From assembly GCA_963210315.1 (NCBI GenBank), contig OY723297.1, positions 1,674,001 through 1,738,000 on the forward strand: a stretch of DNA of 64,000 nt. The letters are read 5' to 3'. Positions 31,576-41,618 of the stretch are shown here, piece after piece (the stretch's first letter is position 1; each line of letters starts with the position of its first letter). Both the position numbers and the translations under genes were made by a program. Below the pieces are notes generated by a model. The model saw only the letters and a program-made list of their open reading frames with translations. It was not told the origin of the DNA and searched no databases. This DNA comes from Rhynchopus euleeides (taxonomy: Eukaryota; Euglenozoa; Diplonemea; Diplonemida; Diplonemidae).

Positions 31576-32722
31576 GGGGGGGTCAAATGGGGGTGACAAA
31601 CACGATTTTTCAAAAAACCGGCGCAGAGGCCCCAAAGCCCCCGTAAACCCTCCAAACCCCCCCAGATCGGTCCGGAAACCCATCGAACCCCACTTTTCCA
31701 CCATTCCGGGCACCTCAGGTGCCCGAATTGGGGTACCTAAATTTTGTGCCACCGTTTGGTACCGTACAGTGCCACTGTGTGGGAGGTTGGAAAAGAAAAT
31801 GCCCCAACACACCACATCTGAGGGTTGCAATGCATGTTGCTTGCCAACCACGTCATCCGGTGGGTGTCAGGCGCTATGTAGGTGGCATTAGCCAGGTCTT
31901 CGATGTGTTCTGGCTTGTATATATACCTCCCTGCCACCATGCACCGGGAGGCTGCCTGTAGGTACGGAACAGTCCAGATGGTCGTGTGATTCCTGTGCAG
32001 CAGTGCTCCACAACCGGGATGTGTTGACAACGACTGTTGCAACACGAGCTGTACATTCCGGGAACACATGAAGTGCGCTGTCGTGGTACCCATTGTGCCA
32101 GAATTGGTAGTTGCTGCGGTCTACTTTGCCTGGCCCAAGAGCACTGGTACTGAACGGTGCAATATGCGTGGCGAGGTGAATGCAACGGAAGGGCGCAAAG
32201 TCAATACAGCTCTCGGATGGCGGGTGGTGGTGCCACTAGTGTGTGACGTTCACTCGAGGATACAACGCATCACAATGAATCAGCAACCGTGGACCGAGTA
32301 CAATACGCTCTCTGTGGCTGGTGTGGGGGACAAAGGCAGTGCCTGTGCCGCAGGCAGGGAGGTATATATACAAGCCAGAACACATCGAAGACCTGGCTAA
32401 TGCCACCTACATAGCGCCTGACACCCACCGGATGACGTGGTTGGCAAGCAACATGCATTGCAACCCTCAGATGTGGTGTGTTGGGGCATTTTCTTTTCCA
32501 ACCTCCCACACAGTGGCACTGTACGGTACCAAACGGTGGCACAAAATTTAGGTACCCCAATTCGGGCACCTGAGGTGCCCGGAATGGTGGAAAAGTGGGG
32601 TTCGATGGGTTTCCGGACCGATCTGGGGGGGTTTGGAGGGTTTACGGGGGCTTTGGGGCCTCTGCGCCGGTTTTTTGAAAAATCGTGTTTGTCCACGTAA
32701 AAGGGTGGCATTTGACCCCCCC
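31576..32722. mobile_element. 1147-bp inverted-repeat element E1
   Basis: Starts GGGGGGGTCAAATGGGGGTG and ends ...GGTGGCATTTGACCCCCCC, flanked by TA (31574-31575 and 32723-32724). The terminal inverted repeats are long: 31576-31935 (360 bp) and 32353-32722 (370 bp), with a 417-bp unique interior. Near the inner end of each TIR is the palindrome GTATATATAC (31917-31926 and 32362-32371), a possible TATA element. A 110-residue frame starting MKCAVVVPIVPELV (32068-32400, +) is conserved in the sister copy, but I recognise no domain and no transposase. Confidence 0.88.
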
Positions 32723-32783
32723 TACCCCCACCCCCCCCCCCCCACCCCCCCTCCCCCCTTTTTCTGTTTTTTAACCGCGAGTT

Positions 32784-33408
32784 GGAGTGCACTCAGGCAC
32801 GTAGCTTGAAATTGGATTTTCAGATTTTTGCTGGTTCTGCTGGTCTGGGGTATTTTCCGGCGCTTCCCCCAAAATCCCGTCCTGACCGAACACCGGGTTC
32901 TCCGGGGCGCGTCCGGAGGCACGGAGTAGACAGCGCCACCGTGGGTCTTCGCTACGGTGCCGAAACGATGTGTTGGTGCATTTCCTATGTGTATGCATAG
33001 GGAGAAATCGCCGAACTTTGACGAAAACTTGGCGGTAGCGAAGAACCCCACAGTCGCATATTGACAAGCACAAGCCACAGGGGGGTCTGGGGGGCGGAGC
33101 CCCCCAGCCGCCGGAGGCCACGGTAGTGAACATCTGTTCCTTCCGGGCTGGACACGGCGTGGATCTCTCCGACATCAGGTCGGAACCCAGTCCTGCGCGG
33201 GAAGCAGTCATCGGGAGCCGAAATCCTCGTGGTTCGGGCCTGCTGCAGGGTACATCTTCGGCCTGGTGTGAGGGAAAACTCCCCCACCAAAAAAAATTCT
33301 GGGGTTTCCCGGATTTATACTTTTTTTTTTCCCCCAGACCAGCAACATAGGCAACTGCTGGTCTCGAGACCAGCTGGACCCCCCAAGCTACATGCCTGAG
33401 TGCACTCC
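32784..33408. mobile_element. Inverted-repeat element, ~625 bp
   Basis: GGAGTGCACTCAGGCACGT (AGCTTG follows) at the left end matches the reverse complement of the right end (AAGCTACATGCCTGAGTGCA ... CTCC) with one mismatch in about 25 bp. No TA flank is obvious; the right side abuts a poly-C run. The interior has no recognised gene. Near the right end is GACCAGCA ... TGCTGGTC, a small hairpin. Confidence 0.7.
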
Positions 33409-33906
33409 CCCCCCCCCGTCCCCCCCATTACCACTCATATCTTCTGTTAACTCGCCGACGAAGTGCCGTGGCCTGGTCTGTCCCGTCTGCCCCACCCCGT
33501 ATTCACCGCCACTTCTTGGCTGTCCCTGCCATCCTTCCTGTCCGCCCTTTTGTGGCCCGCTTCTCTTCTGCCATCTTTCGTGATGCTACGCCCCAGATCC
33601 CGCCCCCTTTCCCCCCGCCGGTCCCCCCCACCCATCCACCACCACCCTGCCCTGAATCTGTGCAGTCGTTGGGGTGTCTCTTTCCCAGTCTGACTTGCGA
33701 ATAAGCACATCCAGCTCTGTGACTCCCACAAAGAGCTGACCCCCGCGTCGACCGCCCCACGTTGATCCACCATCCTTCATCGACTTCTTCTGTGAGGGGG
33801 TGGGGTGGGGGGGGCGGGGATGGGATGGGAGAGCAGGTGAAGCTTGGTGAAACACAGCGTGCGTCTGCGCTGGGGGGGGGGGGGGGGCCCAAGGCTGGCA
33901 GCAAAT

Positions 33907-33972
33907 TTTTACTGCACTTTACTGCACTTTACTGCACTTTATTATACTGCATTTTACTGCATTTTATTGTAT
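33907..33972. repeat. TTTACTGCA-type tandem repeat, array 1
   Basis: Five to six ~10-bp units of the form TTTACTGCAC or TTTACTGCAT, degenerating into TATTGTATTTTATTTT. Same strand and same unit as the array at 34660. Confidence 0.8.
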
Positions 33973-34659
33973 TTTATTTTCCGGATTTTTGGATAAAGTG
34001 CATGGTCCTGAGTGGTGCCTTGGGCTTCGCATACGTACAGCTGGGAGGACCACTATGGACAGGCCAAATGCTGGAGTCACACCCACTTTACAGAGGTGCA
34101 GCCACGTCTGCAAGTTTGCGGACAGCCGCAAACCCGCAGAAGATGGCAAAAAGTACCGCTCCTGCACGGAGGTTCTCCTGAAGGTCACAGGGACGCACCA
34201 AGGCTCCGGCAGAGAATGCAGGCCGGGATGGATGTGCCCTGCCTATGTTGGGTCGGTGGGTTAGCAGGACCTGATCGGTGCGGCCTCCGCCTGGCTTCAG
34301 TCCTGCTTTGAGTGCTTTCAGTCCGCTCTGATGTCCAGCCTCCCCGAACGGGATGGTGAAGAACCCGTACGCCAGATCAGCTCAGCTGTACAACGTCCGA
34401 GGAAGGTGGACTGCCCACCGCACACCGCCGTGCTGGTCCGCCCTGCTGCGCCTGCGGTGCTGGGGTGCGCCTGCTGCCTGATTGGCCCCGGCGCTCGGAA
34501 GCAGCATCAAGCATGCCGAACAGCAGCAGGGCGGGCCTGGCGGGGGTACTGCCTTGGTGGCCTTGTGTTGGCCAGAGTGGGCGGATCAGGGTCCCCTGGC
34601 ACGGCAGGTCAGCGTCCTGCCCACCGTCACGCCGAGCCACCCCTACAACACGCTCTCCT

Positions 34660-34740
34660 GCACTTTATTGCACTTTACTGCATTTTACTGCACTTTACTG
34701 CATTTTATTGCACTTTATTTTATTTTATGTTTTTTATTTT
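34660..34740. repeat. TTTACTGCA-type tandem repeat, array 2
   Basis: Units CACTTTATTG, CACTTTACTG and CATTTTACTG, again grading into ATTTTATTTTATGTTTTT. Direct orientation relative to array 1, with about 690 bp between the two. Confidence 0.8.
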
Positions 34741-34781
34741 TAAAATGCAGCATTTGTCCAGCCTTGCGGGGGGGGGGGGTA

Positions 34782-35928
34782 GGGGGGGTCAAATGGGGGT
34801 GACAAACACGATTTTTCAAAAAACCGGCGCAGAGGCCCCAAAGCCCCCGTAAACCCCCCAAACCCCCCCAGATCGGTCCGGAAACCCATCGAACCCCACT
34901 TTTCCACCATTCCGGGCACCTCAGGTGCCCGAATTGGGGTACCTAAATTTTGTGCCACCGTTTGGTACCGTACAGTGCCACTGTGTGGGAGGTTGGAAAA
35001 GAAAATGCCCCAACACACCACATCTGAGGGTTGCAATGCATGTTGCTTGCCAACCACGTCATCCGGTGGGTGTCAGGCGCTATGTAGGTGGCATTAGCCA
35101 GGTCTTCCATGTGTTCTGGCTTGTATATATACCTCCCTGCCTGCGGCACAGGCACTGCCTTTGTCCCCCACACCAGCCACAGAGAGCGTATTGTACTCGG
35201 TCCACGGTTGCTGATTCATTGTGATGCGTTGTATCCTCGAGTGAACGTCACACACTAGTGGCACCACCACCCGCCATCCGAGAGCTGTATTGACTTTGCG
35301 CGCTTCCGTTGTATTCACCTCGCCACGCATATTGCACCGTTCAGTACCAGTGCTCTTGGGCCAGGCAAAGTAGACCGCAGCAACTACCAATTCTGGCACA
35401 ATGGGTACCACGACAGCGCACTTCATGTGTTCCCGGAATGTACAGCTCGTGTTGCAACAGTCGTTGTCAACACATCCCGGTTGTGGAGCACTGCTGCACA
35501 GGAATCACACGACCATCTGGACTGTTCCGTACCTACAGGCAGCCTCCCGGTGCATGGTGGCAGGGAGGTATATATACAAGCCAGAACACATCGAAGACCT
35601 GGCTAATGCCACCTACATAGCGCCTGACACCCACCGGATGACGTGGTTGGCAAGCAACATGCATTGCAACCCTCAGATGTGGTGTGTTGGGGCATTTTCT
35701 TTTCCAACCTCCCACACAGTGGCACTGTACGGTACCAAACGGTGGCACAAAATTTAGGTACCCCAATTCGGGCACCTGAGGTGCCCGGAATGGTGGAAAA
35801 GTGGGGTTCGATGGGTTTCCGGACCGATCTGGGGGGGTTTGGAGGGTTTACGGGGGCTTTGGGGCCTCTGCGCCGGTTTTTTGAAAAATCGTGTTTGTCC
35901 ACGTAAAAGGGTGGCATTTGACCCCCCC
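34782..35928. mobile_element. 1147-bp inverted-repeat element E2
   Basis: Same family and exact length as E1. Left TIR 34782-35141 (360 bp), interior 35142-35558 (417 bp), right TIR 35559-35928 (370 bp), flanked by TA (34780-34781, 35929-35930). The asymmetric ends (GGGGGTGAC on the left, an extra ACGTAAAAGGGTGGC on the right) lie in the same orientation as in E1, but the interior is reversed, so the conserved 110-residue frame is on the minus strand here (35094-35426). Inserted in a poly-G tract. Confidence 0.88.
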
Positions 35929-35930
35929 TA

Positions 35931-36842
35931 GGGGCAGAGACCCCGATAAGAATCCGACCCCTGACCCTACCCGACCCCCGACCCCCGACCCCCTCTTATA
36001 AAAGACCCCCCCCCCCCAAATATCTGAGAAAAACCCTGGGTTTTTCCCGAGGAAACGCGGGTTTCTCCCTCTGTTGCATTGTTCGGGATCCGTGCGGATC
36101 GTAGCGGGGTCACTTTGTTGGTGTAGGTGCCACACAACACCCCTGAAATGCGGAGGTGGTCCATCGAGAATGGGGGGTCGGAAACCCGGGGGTCGGAATC
36201 GAGGGGTCGGATATGGGGGTCAGAGGGGGTCGGCCCCCCTCCCGACCCCCCATGGTTCTCGGGGGTCGGAATACGGGGGGTCGGAGGGGTCAGAAGGGGG
36301 TCTGAAACTTGGGGTCGGAACTTTTGCACTATTTCTAAGGGGGTCAGAAAATGGGGGGTTGCAAACTTGGGGGTCGGAGTATGAGGGGTCGGCCCCCCTC
36401 CCGACCCCCTCCGACCCCCCCCACACAGGGTTTGCAAAACCCCGTCCTTTTGAATATTTGGGACTTCTGCGGATCGTAGTGGGGTCATTTCGTGGGTAGA
36501 AGTGCCAAGCTTCACTCATGAAATGTGGGTCTGGTCCAGGGATAGTCATGGGAGGAGATGCCTGGGAGGCACACACCATGCCACCCTACCCACCCACCCA
36601 ACGGGACCCTCCCCGACCCCCTCCTCGGGTTTTTCAAAAACCCGTTCTTTTGAATGTTTGGAGTTTGTGCGGATCGCAGTGGGGTCATTTTGTCCATGGG
36701 GTGCCTAAGAACACCCCTTATTGGTGGTCCCCATTCAGGCAAATTCCTCAAGGAAATAGTAAGGCGACCCCCTCGGACCCCCTCCCGACCCCCGACCCCT
36801 GACCCCCCCGACCCCCGACCCCCTCTTATCGGGGTCTATGCC
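35931..36842. mobile_element. TA-flanked element with GGGGTCGG repeats, 912 bp
   Basis: Left end GGGGCAGAGACCCCGATAAG, right end ...CTTATCGGGGTCTATGCC, an inverted repeat of about 18 bp with mismatches. Flanked by TA (35929-35930, shared with E2, and 36843-36844). The interior contains CCGACCCC/GGGGTCGG runs near both ends and in the middle (about 36175-36420), plus three units of the tandem-repeat family found at 9316-10190. No gene. Confidence 0.7.
36042..36720. repeat. Dispersed units of the ~190-bp repeat family
   Basis: Three diverged units with GTTCGGGATCCGTGCGGATC or equivalent (36078, 36455, 36650), GTGGGGTCATTTTG, GCCAAGCTTCACTCATGAAA and GGGAGGCACACACCATGCCA, in the same order as in the array at 9316-10190. 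Two are separated by GGGGTCGG-rich DNA. Confidence 0.75.
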
Positions 36843-36844
36843 TA

Positions 36845-37561
36845 GGGGGGGGGGGGGCTGGATTCTGCAACCTTGCCGTGCCATGCTGGCACAACAGAGA
36901 AGGGGGCAGGTGTGGGGTGGGGTGGGGTGAAGGAGAGCCGGGCTGTGGGGCGGGTGGAGGGTTTGCCACGAGAGAGGGGGTGGGGGGTGGGGGTGTTTGC
37001 TGCAAAACCCTCGGCAGGCCAGCCGGAAAGGTGCGGTGACCATACGTGACGCTCTGCCAACGGGTTTGGTAGGGGGCGGCACGCGCTAGCCTACACCTGC
37101 ATCGCATAAACACAAAGGGGCAAAATGGCTCGCGAGCAACACAAGAGTCTCGGGGTGGTGGTGGGGGTACAAAGGTCCAGAAGCAAGTTTCAGCGAATAC
37201 CCGTTGGCTCTAAGGTCTGGAAGGCCGCCTCCTGGTCGTGATAAAGAAAGGCAGGATGTCTCCTTGTGAGGGAGCGTAACAAGAAGAAAGAAGACAGGCG
37301 TGTGAGCGATTTGGAGGGGCGTCAGGTGCCTCTGCTGTTTGCTTTACGAAAGTGGCGTCAGCATGGCGGTGGGATGTTGCGTTATTCTTTACTGTGGACA
37401 CACCTGCACGACAACAGAGGCACGCAGACGCTGCCGCGTACACTAGGAAGCTGTGCCAGCCTCGTCAGAGCGCACAGGGGGCAGTGCCAGTAGAGGCGAG
37501 CCTGTAGAGGAGTGGGGGCGGGGCGGAGCGTCTAGAGCTCCCAAAAGAAGTAGACAACACA
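36845..37561. other. Intergenic region before DAW1 copy 2
   Basis: GGGGT-rich at 36905-36990, otherwise unique-looking. The 5' flank bears no similarity to the flank of DAW1 copy 1 beyond the last few bases before the ATG. No gene seen. Confidence 0.5.
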
Positions 37562-39335
37562 ATGAAGCTGAGGCGCTTCCTTCTGCGGTACCACCCGCCC
37601 GGTCTCACGCTCGAGTACGAGCGCAGGTATGTCGATGAGTGATGTGGTGCTCGCGTGATGGTGTCCCGCCCTGCACAGCAATGGCAACGTGGAGCAGAAG
37701 ACGATCGATCTTCTGACACTGTCGCCGCATTCCAACATCGACGCGCTGGCGCGGCAGGTGGTGGACGAGGAGCCGCTGATCCCCGAGTCGCGGCTGGATC
37801 AGGTGAAGCAGATCCTTGGTGTGCTGCAGGAGAAGACGTACGACCAGAAGCAGGTGTGACATCAGCAGGGTGCAGTGCAGCTTTGGAGCTTGCGTGTCGT
37901 GTCGTGCATGTAGGGCGTTTTGATACATTCCTTGCTTTGCTTCCCCGCATTCCCATCTGCCTGCCGCTCTGCCATGCTCACTTGCGACAGGTGTTCTACC
38001 TCTTCAAGATGTTGCGTGCGCACATCCTGCCGCTCACAAACTGCGCCTTCAACAAGGACGGTGACAAGTTCATCACCGGATCGTACGACCGAACGTGCAA
38101 GGTGTGGGACACAGCAACTGGTGACGAGCTTGTGAGTTTGGAAGGGCACAAGAACGTGGTGTACGCCCTGTCGTTTAACACACCGTTTGGGGACAAGGTG
38201 GCAACAGGGAGCTTCGACAAGACATGCAAGGTATGATGTGATGTTCAGTTGGTGTGCTGCAACACCGACACATCACACACAGCTGTGGGACTCGCGTACG
38301 GGTGACTGCCTTTACACGCTGAAGGGTCACCTCACGGAGATCGTGTGTCTGTGCTTCAACCCTCAGTCAACGCTGCTTGCGTCTGGGTCGATGGACAACA
38401 CCGCAAAGGTATGCTTGGAATGACGTTGTGTGTCCACCTGTATCGACGTTTGTGTGCGGTGGCAATTGTCACAGCAGGGAACAGATCACCATCTTCGGAG
38501 GTAGCTTCCCGTGTGGAGGTTGTTCGTTCTTCTGTGCAGCGCCACTCACACATTTGCGTCGCCACACCATCACGCCCGCCTCACAGCTGTGGGATGTGGA
38601 GACGGGGCAGGAGACACACACGCTGCTGGGACACACGGCAGAAATTGTGAGTCTCAACTTCAACTCCACTGGCGACCAGATCATCACTGGGTATGTGCCG
38701 TGTTGTGTGTGTCAGTGCAACACTCGTGCATTTGCCTTGAATCTGTCAACCACACCCTCACACCACACCACACCACACCACTCCAACGCCACAGGTCCTT
38801 CGACCACACGTCGAAGATCTGGGATGTGCGGAGCGGACGGTGCATCCACACCCTTGCTGGTCACAAGGGTGAGATCAGCAGCACACAGTTCAACTACAGC
38901 GGCGACTTGGCCATCAGCGGCAGCATAGATCGGACGTGCCGTGTGTGGAACGTGAGCAGTGGCCAGTGCATTTACACGATGCGCGGGCACACTGACGAGG
39001 TGCTGGACGTGGCCTTCGAGCCTGTCGGGCAGAAGATTGTGACTGCGTCTGCAGACAACACAGCACGTGTGTTCAGCACTGCCACAGGTGCGTGCATCGC
39101 GTCCTTCCTCGGACACGACGGGGAGATCTCGAAGGTGTCGTTCAACCCACAAGGCACCAAGTTCATCAGCGCGTCGTCCGACAAGACCTGCAAGGTGTGG
39201 AACGCACAGACCGGCGTGTGCCTGCAGACGCTGGAGGGACACACCGACGAGATCTTCTCCTGCGCCTTCAACTACTCGGGCGACACCATCATCACCGGGT
39301 CGAAGGACAACACCTGCAGAATATGGAAGAGCTGA
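37562..39335 (+). CDS. DAW1: Dynein assembly factor with WD repeats, DAW1/ODA16 (copy 2)
   Basis: Six exons of exactly the same lengths as copy 1: 37562-37626, 37679-37853, 37991-38230, 38283-38408, 38587-38690 and 38795-39335; 416 residues. Reading the exons side by side, every difference I found from copy 1 is synonymous, so the two proteins appear identical. Introns 3 and 5 are also essentially identical, intron 1 differs at about four positions, but intron 4 (178 nt against 160 nt) has unrelated sequence in its middle. The similarity begins at the start codon and ends within a few bases of the stop codon; the flanks are unrelated. Both copies have intact splice sites and are likely functional. 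The role is as described for copy 1. Confidence 0.97.
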
Positions 39336-41618
39336 TCCCCTGTGGACGGCCTGCCACTGCTGCTCCTGAGGCGTGTCTGCACCCTCCCACAGCGACGACA
39401 TGACCCTGGGCCGCCAGCGCCTTTTCCACTTTGTGCGGCAGAGGCCCTCGTGTGCCCATGATGTTTCGCTGTGCCCCCAGCAGCTTCACTGCGTCGGGCC
39501 ATAGATAATAATACGTTCACACTGCACCCCACCCCCACTGCCTGCAATGCTGCATGCCGCTGGGCAGGGGAGACCTACCTTACAGCGTAAGGCGTCACGA
39601 TACACACACGACCCCCCCCCCCTCTCTCTCTCTCTGTCTCGGACACGTTCGGCTGACTTTGCGCTTTTCTTCTCTCTCCGTAATACCCCCCCGACATTCT
39701 CTGTCTCCCTTTGCCACCCTCTCGGCCTCGGATGCCACCTTGGCATTGAACTACCGCACACAAGTGGGTCGAGCGCACTGGCCCCTGTATGGCCCTCGGT
39801 GGGGGTGATTCAGCCAACTGTGCAGAGAAGTATATTATGTGTTACAGAGGGTGCGAAAGGCTGTCGTCCGTCACACTTGCTGGTTCGGTGCCTCGATGTT
39901 GGGCACGGGGTGGTGATGATTCGAGGGCGTCGTTTTCAGATGGCGTGGCATACAGTCATTTGATTCGCTGCCGTTGTGTGTCATGGCGCACTGAACCACC
40001 ATCATCTTGGTGCGATCTCTGCTGTACACACATCCCAACCGCACGTGCTATTAATTCGTTATTTTGTCTCATACATTGGGCGTTACACCCCGTATGCATC
40101 GGGTGCAACCCTCTCTGGGGGTCTTGCTCTGTGTGCCAAAGGGGGCCTTCGCTACCAGGTGTGACTGAGTGAGAAAAAGTGAGCCACGGCCCACTCCCCC
40201 TCACTGGCTGACGAGCTGTGACTGGTAGCGAGGGCCCCCAAACTGTGTCAGTTTGTCTCCGGTGTTGTGAGGCGGATCGCTCTTCTTCTGCACTACTGAA
40301 CAACGGCCCCCCCCCCCCCCCCCATGTATGCCGTCTTTTGTTTTGGCGCAAAAAGAACCCCCCCCCCCTTCCCCGGGGGGGCCCCCACCGAGAGAGCCTT
40401 TCGATGCGATCTCCACACGCCGTAAGCACGTCCGCCTTGCCCTCTCCTGCCCCGCCTTTTCTTATAAATGAACCACCCCCCGTTTCCCACGTGTCCCTGA
40501 TGCCGGACCTTCTTTTAGACAAGGCGATCCCCCCACTCTCCGCCAGCAGTCGCTGAGCGAGTGAGTCAAATGCAGCGGGGGCCCACAAATCGAGGACTGC
40601 ATGCCACTGCCTTCTCGGCATTGGTTTCATTCTTGTGGGTTTTCTACCCCCTCTGGCCTGTGCAGCCGGAGGAGTGTCGGGGTGATTGGTGCAGGGGGTG
40701 GCGGGGGGAGAGGCTCTGTGGCACTGCAATGCTTGCTGATTCCTTGATGAGGTGGGTGAGTGCAAAAAAAAATGGGCGGATATGATTTGCCCGAGGGGGG
40801 GGGGGACCCCGATTCAGGCAGCAATGTTTGGACCTCCGGTCAAGCAGGTGGCTCAGAGTCGCACCTTGTGTTTTCTAATTTAGGGTGAACCTGGTTAGCG
40901 AACAGTCATCGTGTCTGCATCGTGTCCCGAAGGCTCGCAACCACGAGGAACGCCTACGGGTTTGCCAAAAAAAATGCCCCCCCACCCCCCCACCCCCCCC
41001 TGGGAAAGCCCCCAGAATAACAGAAAGCTTCAATAAAAAGCAGTCTATCTTATACCCTGCCTTGCACCCCAGCTTAAATTTTTTTCGGCAGCACCCCCCC
41101 TTTTTTTTAACCTGGCTTCTAACCGCGCCTCCCACACACACATATACCCCTTCTTCTTCTGCTTCCTTTTTTCCCAGAGAATAACGGTGTCCAGGCTTGC
41201 CTGCTTGGACACCCGATGCCCCCCCACCCCCAACTGGTGGCACGCATGCATGTGCAAACCTGAATGGATGAATTGCAAGAGACTTGTTCCTCCCTGCCCC
41301 CCTCCCCATGTTCTGTTGCTTTTGTTTCGCCCGGGAATTTGGCGCACAACCAAATGCTGGCTGATTTCTTTGGGTGTTCTCGCGATCGACGAATACCCGC
41401 TGGTTCTTCTCTCCCCTTTCTGATTTGCAGACACAAAGTTTTTTCTATACACTCATCACCCACAGGATCTCCCACTGCCACCCCTCCCACAGGGTTGACA
41501 CAAGCAGGGCAGGAGCCAAAGGTGCTGCGCCCGTTCGCCACCCCTAACCCCGCCCACTGAGCAGCCTGCTGGCCTGCTTGCTGGGTGGTGGTGGGCGGGA
41601 GAACAACACCGACCTACA
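39336..41618. other. Intergenic region
   Basis: Contains a (CT)n stretch (39622-39640), a structured-repeat copy at 40226-40310, poly-C runs (40307-40323, 40360-40368) and C-rich tracts at 40977-41005. Around 40147-40235, CCTTCGCTACCAG and CTGGTAGCGAGGG form a distant inverted repeat. No gene seen. Confidence 0.5.
40226..40310 (+). repeat. Structured dispersed repeat, copy E
   Basis: TAGCGAGGGCCCCC followed by AAACTGTGTCAGTTT (a 6-bp hairpin with a TGT loop), GTCTCCGGTGTTGTGAGGCG and ATCGCTCTTCTTCTGCACT. The 3' GAGCGAAGG is degenerate (GAACAACGGCCCC). Confidence 0.7.

Larger units (their letters stand above)
33409..34779. other. Intergenic region between E1 and E2
   Basis: Holds two arrays of (A/C)TTTACTGC(A) repeats (33907-33972 and 34660-34735), poly-G runs (33870-33887, 34768-34779) and unique sequence in between. 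No gene seen. Confidence 0.5.

Noticed and set aside
32068-32400. 110-residue frame inside E1 as a transposase
   Set aside because: Conserved in E2 with few changes, but too short, with no catalytic motif; it may be conserved only because the copies are young.
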